DNA from: Cherax quadricarinatus
Taxonomy: Eukaryota; Arthropoda; Malacostraca; Decapoda; Parastacidae
Assembly (NCBI RefSeq): GCF_038502225.1
Contig: NC_091303.1
Location: 28,327,193-28,391,192, forward strand
DNA: 64,000 bases
Reading direction: 5' to 3'
The first letter of the stretch is position 1. Each line of letters opens with the position of its first letter. Position numbers and translations under genes: made by a program. This document shows, one piece after another, positions 36,001 through 45,839 of the stretch. The notes below the pieces were generated by a model that saw nothing but the letters and a program-made list of their open reading frames with translations, was not told the DNA's origin and searched no databases.

Positions 36001-38447
36001 TGGTAGTTTCAGTGTTGTAAACCAGCTGGTAGTGTCGGTGTTGTAAACCAGCTGGTAGTGTCGGTGTTGTAGACCAGCTGGTAGTGTCGGTGTTGTAAAC
36101 CAGCTGGTAGTTTCAGTGTTGTAAACCAGCTGGTAACGTCAGTGTTGTAGACCAGCTGGTAGTTTCAGTGTTGTAAACCAGCTGGCAGTGTCGGTTTTGT
36201 AAACCAGCTGGTAGTGTCGGTTTTCTAGACCAGCTGGCAGTGTCGGTTTTGTAAACCAGCTGGTAGTGTCGGTTTTGTAGACCAGCTGGTAGTGTCGGTG
36301 TTGTAAACCAGCTGGAAGTGTCGGTGTTGTAGACCAGCTGGTAGTGTCGGTGTTGTAAACCAGCTGGTAGTGTCGGTGTTGTAAACCAGCTGGAAGTGTC
36401 GGTGTTGTAAACCAGCTGGTAGTGTCGGTTTTGTAGACCAGCTGGAAGTGTCGGTGTTGTAAACAAGCTGGTAGTGTCGGTGTTGTAAACCAGCTGGAAG
36501 TGTCGGTGTTGTAGACCAGCTGGTAGTGTCGGTGTTGTAGACCAGCTGGTAGTGTCGGTGTTGTAGACCAGCTGGAAGTGTCGGTGTTGTAGACCAGCTG
36601 GTAGTGTCGGTGTTGTAGACCAGCTGGTAGTGTCGGTGTTGTAAACCAGCTGGTAGTGTCGGTGTTGTAGACCAGCTGGTAGTGTCGGTGTTGTAGACCA
36701 GCTGGTAGTGTCGGTGTTGTAAACCAGCTGGTAGTGTCGGTGTTGTAGACCATCTGGTTGTGTCAGTGTTGTAAACCAGCTGGTAGTGTCGGTATTGTAG
36801 ACCAGCTTGTAGTGTCGGTTTTGTAAACCAGCTGGTAGCGTCGGTATTGTAGACCAGCTGGTAGTGTCGGTGTTGTAAATCAGCTGGTAGTGTCGGTGTT
36901 GTAGACCAGCTGGTAGTGTCAGTGTTGTAAACCAGCTGGTAGTGTCGGTGTTGTAGACCAGCTGGTAGTGTCGGTATTGTAGACCAGCTTGTAGTGTCGT
37001 TTTTGTAAACCAGCTGGTAGCGTCGGTATTGTAGACCAGCTGGTACTGTCGGTGTTGTAAATCAGCTGGTAGTGTCGGTGTTGTAGACCAGCTGGTAGTG
37101 TCAATGTTGTAAACCAGCTGGTAGTGTCGGTGTTGTAGACCAGCTGGTAGTGTCGGTGTTGTAGACCAGCTGGTAGTGTCGGTGTTGTAAATCAGCTGGT
37201 AGTGTCGGTGTTGTAAACCAGCTGGTAGTGTCAGTGTTGTAAACCAGCTGGTAGCGTCGGTATTGTAGACCAGCTGGTAGTGTCGGTGTTGTAGACCAGC
37301 TGGTAGTGTCAGTGTTGTAAATCAGCTGGTAGCGTCGGTGTTGTAAACCAGCTGGTAGTGTCGGTGTTGTAGACCAGCTGGTAGTGTCAGTGTTGTAAAC
37401 CAGCTGGTAGCGTCGGTGTTGTAGACCAGCTGGTAGTGTCGGTTTTGTAAACCAGCTGTTAGTGTCGGCATTGTAGACCAGCTGGTAGTGTCGGTGTTGT
37501 AGACCAGCTGGTAGTGTCGGTTTTGTAAACCAGCTGGTAGTTTCAGTGTTGTAAACCAGCTGGTAGTGTCAGTGTTGTAGACCAGCTGGCAGTGTCGGTT
37601 TTGTAAACCAGCTGGTAGTGTCGGTGTTGTAGACCAGCTGGCAGTGTCGGTTTTGTAAACCAGCTGGTAGTGTCGGTATTGTAGACCAGCTGGTAGTGTC
37701 AGTGTTGATGATCAGCTGGTAGTGTCGGTATTGTATACCAGCTGGTAGTGTAAGTGTTGTAAACCAGCTGGTAGTGTCGGTGTTGTAGACCAGCTGGTAG
37801 TGTCGGTGTTGTAGACCAGCTGGTAGTGTAAGTGTTGTAAACCAGCTGGTAGTGTCGGTGTTGTAGACCAGCTGGTAGTGTCGGTATTGTAGACCAGCTG
37901 GTAGTGTAAGTGTTGTAAACCAGCTGGTAGTGTCGGTGTCGTAGACCAGCTGATAGTGTCGGTATTGTAGATCAGCTGGTAGTGTCGGTATTGTAGACCA
38001 GCTGGTAGTGTAAGTGTTGTAAACCAGCTGGTAGTGTCGGTGTTGTAGACCAGCTGGTAGTGTCGGTGTTGTAGACCAGCTGGTAGTGTCGGTGTTGTAG
38101 ACCAGCTGGTAGTGTCGGTGTTGTAGACCAGCTCTTAGTGTCGGTGTTGTAGACCTGCTGGTTGTGTCGGTGTTGTAGACCAGCTGGTAGTGTCGGTGTT
38201 GTAGACCAGCTGGTAGTGTCGGTGTTGTAGATCAGCTGGTAGTGTCGGTGTTGTAGACCAGCTGGTAGTGTCAGTGTTGTAAACCAGCTGGTAGTGTCAG
38301 TGTTGTAAACCAGCTGGTAGTGTCTGTGTTGTAAACCAGCTGGTAGTGTCAGTGTTGTAAACCAGCTGGTAGTGTCAGTGTTGTAAACCAGCTGGTAGTG
38401 TCGGTGTTGTAGACCAGCTGGTAGTGTCGGTGTTGTAGACCAGCTGG
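33078..38447. repeat. 26-bp tandem satellite, about 206 units
   Basis: The unit is GTGTTGTAGACCAGCTGGTA plus GTGTCG; GCTGGTAG at 33301 and 33327 gives the 26-bp period. Frequent variants are GTAAACC for GTAGACC, TCAGTG for TCGGTG, and GTAGATC. Every unit carries the 10-bp palindrome ACCAGCTGGT or a one-base variant. Since 3 x 26 = 78, minus-strand frames show a 26-residue pseudo-repeat (for example LPAGLQHRHYQLVYNTD); these are artefacts. The array is cut at 38448 by the family C copy C3. Confidence 0.95.
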
Positions 38448-38484
38448 AGTTTACCTGGAGTTTACCTGGAGAGAGTTTCGGGGG

Positions 38485-41400
38485 TCAACGCCCCCGCGGC
38501 CCGGTCTGTGACCAGGCCTCCTGGTGGATCAGCGCCTGATCAACCAGGCTGTTGCTGCTGGCTGCACGCAAACCAACGTACGAGCCACAGCCCGGCTGAT
38601 CAGGAACTGACTTTAGGTGCTTGTCCAGTGCCAGCTTGAAGACTGCCAGGGGTCTGTTGGTAATCCCCCTTATGTGTGCTGGGAGGCAGTTGAACAGTCT
38701 CGGGCCCCTGACACTTATTGTATGGTCTCTTAACGTGCTAGTGACACCCCTGCTTTTCATTGGGTGGATGGTGCATCGTCTGCCAAGTCTTTTGCTTTCG
38801 TAGTGAGTGATTTTCGTGTGCAAGTTCGGTACTAGTCCCTCTAGGATTTTCCAGGTGTATATAATCATGTATCTCTCCCTCCTGCGTTCCAGGGAATACA
38901 GGTTTAGAAACCTCAAGCGCTCCCAGTAATTGAGGTGTTTTATCTCCGTTATGCGCGCCGTGAAAGTTCTCTGTACATTTTCTAGGTCGGCAATTTCACC
39001 TGCCTTGAAAGGTGCTGTTAGAGTGCAGCAATATTCCAGCCTAGATAGAACAAGTGACCTGAAGAGTGTCATCATGGGCTTGGCCTCCCTAGTTTTGAAG
39101 GTTCTCATTATCCATCCTGTCATTTTTCTAGCAGATGCGATTGATACAATGTTATGGTCCTTGAAGGTGAGATCCTCCGACATAATCACTCCCAGGTCTT
39201 TGACGTTGGTGTTTCGCTCTATTTCGTGGCCAGAATTTGTTTTGTACTCTGATGAAGATTTAATTTCCTCATGTTTACCATATCTGAGTAATTGAAATTT
39301 CTCATCGTTGAACTTCATATTGTTTTCTGCAGCCCACTGAAAGATTTGGTTGATGTCCGCCTGGAGCCTTGCAGTGTCTGCAATGGAAGACACTGTCATG
39401 CAGATTCGGGTGTCATCTGCAAAGGAAGACACGGTGCTGTGGCTGACATCCTTGTCTATGTCGGATATGAGGATGAGGAACAAGATGGGAGCTAGTACTG
39501 TGCCTTGTGGAACAGAGCTTTTCACCGTAGCTGCCTCGGACTTTACTCTGTTGACGACTACTCTCTGTGTTCTGTTAGTGAGGAAATTATAGATCCATCG
39601 ACCGACTTTTCCTGTTATTCCTTTAGCGCGCATTTTGTGCGCTATTACGCCATGGTCACACTTGTCGAAGGCTTTTGCAAAGTCTGTATATATTACATCT
39701 GCATTCTTTTTGTCTTCTAGTGCATTTAGGACCTTGTCGTAGTGATCCAGTAGCTGAGACAGACAGGAGCGACCTGTTCTAAACCCATGTTGCCCTGGGT
39801 TGTGTAACTGATGGGTTTCTAGATGGGTGGTGATCTTGCTTCTTAGGACCCTTTCAAAGATTTTTATGATATGGGATGTTAGTGCTATTGGTCTGTAGTT
39901 CTTTGCTGTTGCTTTACTGCCCCCTTTGTGGAGTGGGGCTATGTCTGTTGTTTTTAGTAACTGAGGGACGACCCCCGTGTCCATGCTCCCTCTCCATAGG
40001 ATGGAAAAGGCTCGTGATAGGGGTTTCTTGCAGTTCTTGATGAACACAGAGTTCCATGAGTCTGGCCCTGGGGCAGAGTGCATGGGCATGTCATTTATCG
40101 CCTGTTCGAAGTCATTTGGCGTCAGGATAACATCGGATAGGCTTGTGTTAATCAAATTTTGTGGCTCTCTCATAAAAAATTCATTTTGATCTTCGACTCT
40201 CAGTCTGGTTAGCGGCTTGCTAAAAACTGAGTCATATTGGGACTTGAGTAGCTCACTCATTTCCTTGCTGTCATCTGTGTAGGACCCATCTTGTTTAAGT
40301 AGGGGCCCAATACTGGGCGTTGTTCTCGATTTTGATTTGGCATAGGAGAAGAAATACTTTGGGTTTCTTTCGATTTCATTTATAGCTTTTAGTTCTTCCC
40401 GCGATTCCTGACTCCTAAAGGATTCTTTTAGCTTAAGTTCGATGCTTGCTATTTCTCTGACCAGTGTCTCCCTGCGCATTTCAGATATATTGACCTCTTT
40501 TAGCCGCTCTGTTATTCTTTTCCGTCGCCTGTAAAGGGAGCGCCTGTCTCTTTCTATTTTACATCTACTCCTCCTTTTTCTTAGAGGAATAAGCCTTGTG
40601 CATACATCGAGTGCCACCGAGTTAATCTGTTCTAGGCATAAGTTTGGGTCTGTGTTGCTTAGTATATCTTCCCAGCTTATATCGGTTAGGACTTGGTTTA
40701 CTTGGTCCCACTTTATGTTTTTGTTATTGAAGTTGAATTTGGTGAATGCTCCCTCGTGACTAGTCTCATTTTGTCGGTCTGGGGCTCCTCGCATACATGT
40801 CTGAACCTCAATTATGTTGTGATCTGAGTATATTGTTTTTGATATGGTGACATTTCTTATCAGATCATCATTGTTAGTGAATATGAGGTCTAGTGTATTC
40901 TCCAGTCTAGTAGGCTCTATTATTTGCTGGTTTAAATTGAATTTTGTGCAGAGATTTAAAAGCTCGTGTGAGTGTGAGTTTTCATCAGAGCTGCCTCCTG
41001 GTGTTATTACTGCAACAATATTATTTGCTATATTCCTCCATTTTAGGTGCCTTAAGTTGAAATCCCCCAGGAGCAAGATGTTGGGTGCAGGAGCTGGAAG
41101 ATTTTCCAGACAGTGGTCAATTTTTAACAGCTGTTCCTGGAATTGCTGGGATGTTGCATCCGGAGGCTTGTAGACTACCACAATGACTAGGTTTTGGTTC
41201 TCGACCTTTACTGCTAAAACTTCCACTACGTCATTTGAGGCATTAAGCAGTTCTGTGCAAACAAGTGACTCTGCAATGTACAGGCCAACCCCCCCCTTTT
41301 GCCTGTTCACTCTGTCACATCTGTATAGGTTGTAACCTGGGATCCATATTTCATTGTCCAAGTGATCCTTTTTGTGGGTCTCAGTGAAAGCCGCGAACAT
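38485..41400 (-). CDS. Family C ORF2 (C3): EN-RT, 971 codons open
   Basis: Opens at an internal ATG within the endonuclease (MFAAFTETH). LLLGDFNLRHLKW lies near residue 120 and YSDHNIIEVQ near 200. The RT follows with YRPIALTS, YTDFAKAFDKCDHG, SSVPQGTVLAP and FADDT at roughly residues 500-690. The C-terminus ends within the hairpin cluster, with the stop at 38485. The extreme N-terminus of the endonuclease (FFFANIQGL) sits upstream in another frame: a C-run at 41519-41527 (minus strand) is nine long here and eight in C1. One homopolymer change therefore separates this copy from an intact ORF2; it could be real or an assembly error. Confidence 0.85.
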   Translation of the reverse strand: MFAAFTETHKKDHLDNEIWIPGYNLYRCDRVNRQKGGVGLYIAESLVCTELLNASNDVVEVLAVKVENQNLVIVVVYKPPDATSQQFQEQLLKIDHCLENLPAPAPNILLLGDFNLRHLKWRNIANNIVAVITPGGSSDENSHSHELLNLCTKFNLNQQIIEPTRLENTLDLIFTNNDDLIRNVTISKTIYSDHNIIEVQTCMRGAPDRQNETSHEGAFTKFNFNNKNIKWDQVNQVLTDISWEDILSNTDPNLCLEQINSVALDVCTRLIPLRKRRSRCKIERDRRSLYRRRKRITERLKEVNISEMRRETLVREIASIELKLKESFRSQESREELKAINEIERNPKYFFSYAKSKSRTTPSIGPLLKQDGSYTDDSKEMSELLKSQYDSVFSKPLTRLRVEDQNEFFMREPQNLINTSLSDVILTPNDFEQAINDMPMHSAPGPDSWNSVFIKNCKKPLSRAFSILWRGSMDTGVVPQLLKTTDIAPLHKGGSKATAKNYRPIALTSHIIKIFERVLRSKITTHLETHQLHNPGQHGFRTGRSCLSQLLDHYDKVLNALEDKKNADVIYTDFAKAFDKCDHGVIAHKMRAKGITGKVGRWIYNFLTNRTQRVVVNRVKSEAATVKSSVPQGTVLAPILFLILISDIDKDVSHSTVSSFADDTRICMTVSSIADTARLQADINQIFQWAAENNMKFNDEKFQLLRYGKHEEIKSSSEYKTNSGHEIERNTNVKDLGVIMSEDLTFKDHNIVSIASARKMTGWIMRTFKTREAKPMMTLFRSLVLSRLEYCCTLTAPFKAGEIADLENVQRTFTARITEIKHLNYWERLRFLNLYSLERRRERYMIIYTWKILEGLVPNLHTKITHYESKRLGRRCTIHPMKSRGVTSTLRDHTISVRGPRLFNCLPAHIRGITNRPLAVFKLALDKHLKSVPDQPGCGSYVGLRAASSNSLVDQALIHQEAWSQTGPRGR

Positions 41401-41541
41401 TGCCTTTGCCTCTGCAAGCAGTCCATGGATGAAAGGTATTTTGTTGTTTGTTGCTGGCTTTAGACCCTGTATATTTGCAAAGAAGAATGTTATCGGACTG
41501 GTGGTATTGTTGGTACTGGGGGGGGGATTTTTTTTCCGGCA

Positions 41542-42765
41542 TTAGTATCTGTATCTGTTGGTTTGGAGTGGAGGCCATCGACTGTGGTTCCACTCCAGGA
41601 ATGACTGGATTTGGTGTACGATTTCTGCCATTTCCTGCCAGTTTTTTTTCCTTCCTGGCACTAAAAAACCTCTCCCTCTTGAGTGGCTGTGGCTACCCAG
41701 GTTTTCCCATGGCCTGGATGTTTTGTATCTTTTTGTCCCCTTTAGATGGTATGCCTGGCAATTTAAGTTATAGCACAGTCTTTCCTGTACTGAAGAGGTA
41801 CACATTTCAGGGTGAAAAAGCTTACAGGAAGGGAGTTTGCATTTTCCTGTTGTCATATGGGCATGGCATTTCCTAGGGTGGTCATAGTTGCACGTCCCAT
41901 CTGTTTTTCCAGATTTCCCATGCCAGCAGATACCAAGTGCATAGTATGTGCACAGGCTTGGTTTCCGCTTGCCTTGGGTTTCTGTGACTGTATTCCCTGT
42001 TGGTGCATGTTTCCCTGTCTTACTTCTATCCTCCCTAGCACCAACAATGGAGCTCCCACCAGTTGTTTTTGGTAATTTATCCTCACTATTGCTATTGGAG
42101 TCCTCTTGTTTGCTATTTCCTGCGGTATTTCTAGTTTGCAATATTGGTTTTATCTTATCTTTGACTACACTTGTTTCCCTACTATGGCTCCTATCCCCTA
42201 TGAGGTCATTTATATGTATTCCTTCCTGCGTATAATTCCCGACTACCTGGACAAAATCTCCAGCTTCACCATTACTGTCTCCCAGGACAGTATCTCCAGC
42301 TTCACCATTTCTGTCTCCCAGGACAGCACCTCCAGCTTCACCATTACTGTCTCCCAGGACAGCACCTCCAGCTTCACCATTACTGTCTCCCAGGACAGCA
42401 CCTCCAGCTTTACTATTACTGTCTCCCAGGACATCACCTCCAGCCTTACAGTTTGTGACTACATGGCCAGTATCAAGGGCAGTACCATTCAGCCCAGACT
42501 TTTTATGTTCCCATCTGTTGTAGAAAGCTTCCAGGTTTTCTATGAAAGCAGCTTTGATGTTGTCCTCTTTTAATACCCTTGTGATTTTAGTCCACAGATT
42601 TTCCTCATTTGGGCATACCCAGAAACACTTCTCTGTTTTAATACTGCTTGTAGCTAGTTCTGGGATATCTGCACAAGGGGCGTGACACCAATTTCCACAA
42701 AAATGACAATTTATCCATGTGGAGGCCCGTTTGTTTGACTGACCACAGACTACACACAGCTTCAT
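41542..42765 (-). CDS. Family C ORF1 (C3): PHD-like plus CCCH zinc-finger protein, 407 codons
   Basis: ATG at 42765-42763. The N-terminal PHD-like finger is complete here: Cys4, Cys7, Cys20, Cys23, His28, Cys31 (HAPC), Cys47 and Cys51 with Trp49. A glycine-rich linker contains about five copies of a 12-residue repeat around VLGDSNGEAGGA (42243-42440), against about two in C1. Three CCCH fingers follow (CTYYALGIC through QAYH). The C-terminus (EMAEIVHQIQSFLEW) could form a short helix. The likely role is binding of element RNA or chromatin; it overlaps the beginning of ORF2 by a few dozen bases. Confidence 0.78.
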   Translation of the reverse strand: MKLCVVCGQSNKRASTWINCHFCGNWCHAPCADIPELATSSIKTEKCFWVCPNEENLWTKITRVLKEDNIKAAFIENLEAFYNRWEHKKSGLNGTALDTGHVVTNCKAGGDVLGDSNSKAGGAVLGDSNGEAGGAVLGDSNGEAGGAVLGDRNGEAGDTVLGDSNGEAGDFVQVVGNYTQEGIHINDLIGDRSHSRETSVVKDKIKPILQTRNTAGNSKQEDSNSNSEDKLPKTTGGSSIVGAREDRSKTGKHAPTGNTVTETQGKRKPSLCTYYALGICWHGKSGKTDGTCNYDHPRKCHAHMTTGKCKLPSCKLFHPEMCTSSVQERLCYNLNCQAYHLKGTKRYKTSRPWENLGSHSHSRGRGFLVPGRKKNWQEMAEIVHQIQSFLEWNHSRWPPLQTNRYRY

Positions 42766-42998
42766 AATGATTTGAATGGTTGATTTACTGCAATTCTACT
42801 AGCAACCTCTTGAATATTATATTAATAACCTTAAATGAAGCTCTAGCTATTTGTATTTCTGTTTCTAACTCTTTTTGTATATTGGACAGCTTACCGTCAC
42901 GTTCCTGATTTTTAATGTTTGTGTTTATAAGGGCGCCTACAACCCCATCCGTTTACAGTCTGCTTTATTGTCCAACGAAACTGTTTGAAACCAGTCCC

Positions 42999-43083
42999 GG
43001 GTTCGGACCAGTCAAGGGTTCAGACCAGTCAAGGGTTTGGACCAGTCAAGGGTTCGGACCAGTCAAGGGTTTGGACCAGTCGA
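42999..43083 (-). repeat. 17-bp tandem repeat in the family C 5' UTR, 5 units
   Basis: Unit GGTTCGGACCAGTCAAG on the plus strand, with a FAGT/TTGG-type single-base variant in alternate units. C1 has two units at 25845-25878. Short tandem repeats at LINE 5' ends can work as promoter modules; here that is inference. Confidence 0.75.
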
Positions 43084-43663
43084 TCTGCTGGTAGTGTCAG
43101 TGTTGTAAACCAGCTGGTAGTGTCAGTGTTGTAGACCAGCTGGTAGTGTCAGTGTTGTAAACCAGCTGGTAGTGTCGGTGATGTAGACCAGCTGGTAGTG
43201 TCAGTGTTGTAAACCAGCTTGTAGTGTCAGTGTTGTAGACCAGCTGGTAGTGTCGGTGTTGTAGACCAGCTGGTAGTGTCAGTGTTGTAAACCAGCTGGT
43301 AGTGTCAGTGTTGTAGACCAGCTGGTAGTGTCAGTGTTGTAAACCAGCTGGTAGTGTCGGTGATGTAGACCAGCTGGTAGTGTCAGTGTTGTAAACCAGC
43401 TTGTAGTGTCAGTGTTGTAGACCAGCTGGTAGTGTCGGTGTTGTAGACCAGCTGGTAGTGTCGGTGTTGTAGACCAGCTGGTAGTGTCCGTGATGTAGAC
43501 CAGCTGGTAGTATCGGTGTTGTAAACCAGCTGGTAGTGTCGGTGTTGTAGACCAGCTGGTAGTGTCGGTGTTGTAGACCAGCTGGTAGTGTCGGTGTTGT
43601 AGACCAGCTGGTAGTGTCGGTGTTGTAGACCAGCTGGTAGTGTCGGTGTTGTAGACCAGCTGT
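43084..43663. repeat. 26-bp satellite, about 22 units
   Basis: Same unit as 33078-38447, resuming immediately after C3 and ending where the Penelope-like element begins. It contains a local 234-bp (9-unit) duplication seen as recurring GGTGATGTAGACC and CCAGCTTGTAG markers (43168 and 43350 region). Confidence 0.9.
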
Positions 43664-43726
43664 TAAATAACAAAAAAGGCACAATACCGTGACTGGAACG
43701 ATACACAAATAACCCTCACATAAAAG

Positions 43727-43776
43727 AGAGGAGCTTACGACGACGTTTCGGTCCGACTTGGACCATTGACAAAGTC
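43727..43776 (-). ncRNA. Hammerhead-ribozyme-like motif of the PLE terminal repeat
   Basis: Read on the minus strand: TTGTCAA, a stem GGTCC / GGACC with loop AAGTC, GAAA, then ACG / CGT closing a TCGT loop and an A at the cleavage position. The arrangement matches hammerhead stems II and III and the GAAA box. The CUGANGA box reads UUGUCAA, so three conserved positions differ and activity is doubtful. Confidence 0.5.
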
Positions 43777-43791
43777 ACACTAACCAGAGGT

Positions 43792-45255
43792 AACGAACGA
43801 ACGAACGAAAGTTCATGTAAGATCTCAAATGGGATGAGCGGGGAAGACGGGACAAACGAAGAACAGTGCTGGAGAGGAGTGTTCTTAGTCGTAGAAATAG
43901 AGCCAGGGCTTAACCCAGCAGCGAGGCAATCGTGGGACAGATATTGAGAAGAGAAATTCAGGCTCTTCTGTTGGGACTCCGGTGGGGCGAGCGGGAAGGA
44001 AGGGACAGGCGACGTTTAGAGCTAGAGAGGAGTGTAGAACTGAGCCATGTCTTAACCCAAAAGGTAAGGCGAACGTGGATCAAAGAATGGTACCTGTCAT
44101 AGAAGGTACCTCTCGGAGAATCCAAGGTAATTTGTAAATAGGGTTAGGAGCAGGATCATGCAAGGAGTAGAAAAGGTTGTGTTGGTTTGTGGGTCTGCGA
44201 ATGTCTTCGTCAAGGAGAGAGGTCCAGTAGTCATGTCGTGTCTCAAGTTTGTCTCTCTGTCTGTCACTGAGCGTCTTCCAGTACAGATTCAGCGCAGGGA
44301 TGTCTAACTGGGCATGTAGAGACTCGCATGTGGAGAAGTCCTCCCATCTGACATCAAGCACCCAGCGCAGCGCCTTGTTCTGGACACGCTGCAGTTTAAG
44401 TTTGTTTTTGCTGCAAGAGAGAGCTAGAGGGCTAGAGGAGAGTAAGTTATCAGAGGACGTATAAGGGATTTGTAGAGGTGTAGTTTGGTGCGTTGAGAGG
44501 CATGTTTCAGCTTGTAGAGGCCCGCAAGGGCCTTGCTAGCTATTGCATGCCTTGAGTGAATGTGTCCGTAGAAGGTAGTCAAGATTAACGCCAAGGACAG
44601 TGACAGATTGTGTCATGGGGATGTAAGTGCGGGTGTCAACTGTTCTGAGCTCGACAGGTAATGGAGGATCACGTTTTCTGTAGTTAAAATATGTAATGCT
44701 GGATTTAGCTGCATTGGTTTTGATCCTCCATTTTTGTTCCCAGATGGCTATCCTGTCGACCTTATTTTGTGTTTTGTGTGTGAGTGTATCTATATTGGCA
44801 TGAGTGATAAGTTGTGTAATTTCGTCTGCATAGGCTAGTGTGATGGAGTTTTGGTATACAGGTGTTGGAATGTCGTTAGTGTATAAAATGTAGAGGGTAG
44901 GGGAGAGGACAGATCCCTGGGGTACTCCAGCATTTAGTGTGAAGTAGTCAGAGTAACAGCCTTGGAATTTGATTCTCATGGTACGGCCGTCTAGGAAGTT
45001 GCAGAGGAGTTTACGAGTAGTGAGAGGCAGGTTAAAGTTAGTGCAGAGTTTGTACTTGAGCCCTTGGTGCCAGACAGTGTCAAAAGCTTTTTCAACGTCT
45101 TTTGCAACCAGGGCTGTCCTGTTTCTTTGTTCTGTGTTATGTGGATGTAGTTGAAAATGATGTTAATGGCATCTTGTGTGGATCTGTGTGTTCTGAAGCC
45201 AAACTGACCATCAGAAAATAGAGAGTTGTGTTCCAGGTATCTGCGAAGGCGATGG
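43792..45255 (-). pseudogene. Jockey-like LINE fragment (family D) with 13-bp target duplication
   Basis: Flanked by ACTAACCAGAGGT at 43779-43791 and 45256-45268, an exact 13-bp target-site duplication. Minus-strand pieces: the RT upstream part before 44979 (QFGFRTHRST), 44979-44536 ([20 protein letters not shown], then AYADE in place of AYADD), and 44361-44080 (C-terminal region). The second catalytic aspartate is Glu and several frame breaks occur, so it is inactive. The 3' tail is a CGTT repeat seen as AACGAACGAACG at 43792. It is 5'-truncated within the RT fingers. Confidence 0.85.
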
Positions 45256-45297
45256 ACTAACCAGAGGTGGAGCAGGACGGCTATATATAGGCAGGAA

Positions 45298-45300
45298 GAG

Positions 45301-45393
<93 letters not shown>
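45298..45393. repeat. TAG trinucleotide microsatellite
   Basis: About 30 nearly perfect TAG/GTA units within the PLE terminal segment. Reading frames across it (poly-Val, poly-Tyr) are artefacts. Confidence 0.95.
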
Positions 45394-45418
45394 CAAGAGT
45401 TGTATATAATACCGACAA

Positions 45419-45549
45419 GATGAAATTAAGACACATGCACAACACCCGGGCATCCCCATCATAGACGTTTCGCCATCCAGCCAGCCACTGGATGGCGAAA
45501 CGTCCACAACAAAGACAACCAGACGCCGCACATGTGTCTTAATTTCATC
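45419..45549. repeat. Two-part inverted repeat in the PLE 3' region
   Basis: Outer arms GATGAAATTAAGACACATG (45419-45437) and its complement (45531-45549); inner arms GACGTTTCGCCATCCAG (45464-45480) and its complement (45488-45504). Both pairs share the axis at 45484, with unpaired sequence between. The inner arm contains GCGAAACGT, the same GAAAC box seen in the foldbacks at 60 and 62 kb. Confidence 0.85.
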
Positions 45550-45839
45550 AGTAGTTGTAGTAGAAGAAGAAGAGGTAGTAGTAGTGGTAGTGGTAGAAGT
45601 GGGAAATAAAAAGGACGAGCCAGCCAAATACAAAGGAAGGGGAGCACTGCAAGATAGCTAGATGCCCACAGAGGGAGAGCAAGCGCACAGAGGTGCGTGA
45701 AAGGGAAGTGGTGAAATAAATGAAGAAGGAACAGAAACACGAGACATGAGAGAGAAAGACAACCCAGAGGAGCAAAGGAAAGAGGAAAGGGGAAGAGGAA
45801 GAAGAAGAAAAAGAAAAAGAAAAAAGAAAAAATGAGGAT

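Larger units (their letters stand above)
38448..43083 (-). mobile_element. Family C LINE copy C3, near complete, within the 26-bp satellite
   Basis: Minus-strand copy with all parts from the 5' UTR repeat (five 17-bp units, 42999-43083) to the 3' tail (GGAGTTTACCT twice at 38448-38469). Satellite lies directly on both sides, so it inserted into the array. ORF2 is open for 971 codons, and ORF1 for 407. The only break I can see in ORF2 is a C-run length change before the endonuclease, making this the best-preserved family C copy. Confidence 0.88.

Noticed and set aside
33363..37104. Minus-strand proteins rich in LPAGLQHRHYQLVYNTD
   Set aside because: Three 26-bp units make 78 bp, so a 26-residue pseudo-repeat arises automatically in the satellite.
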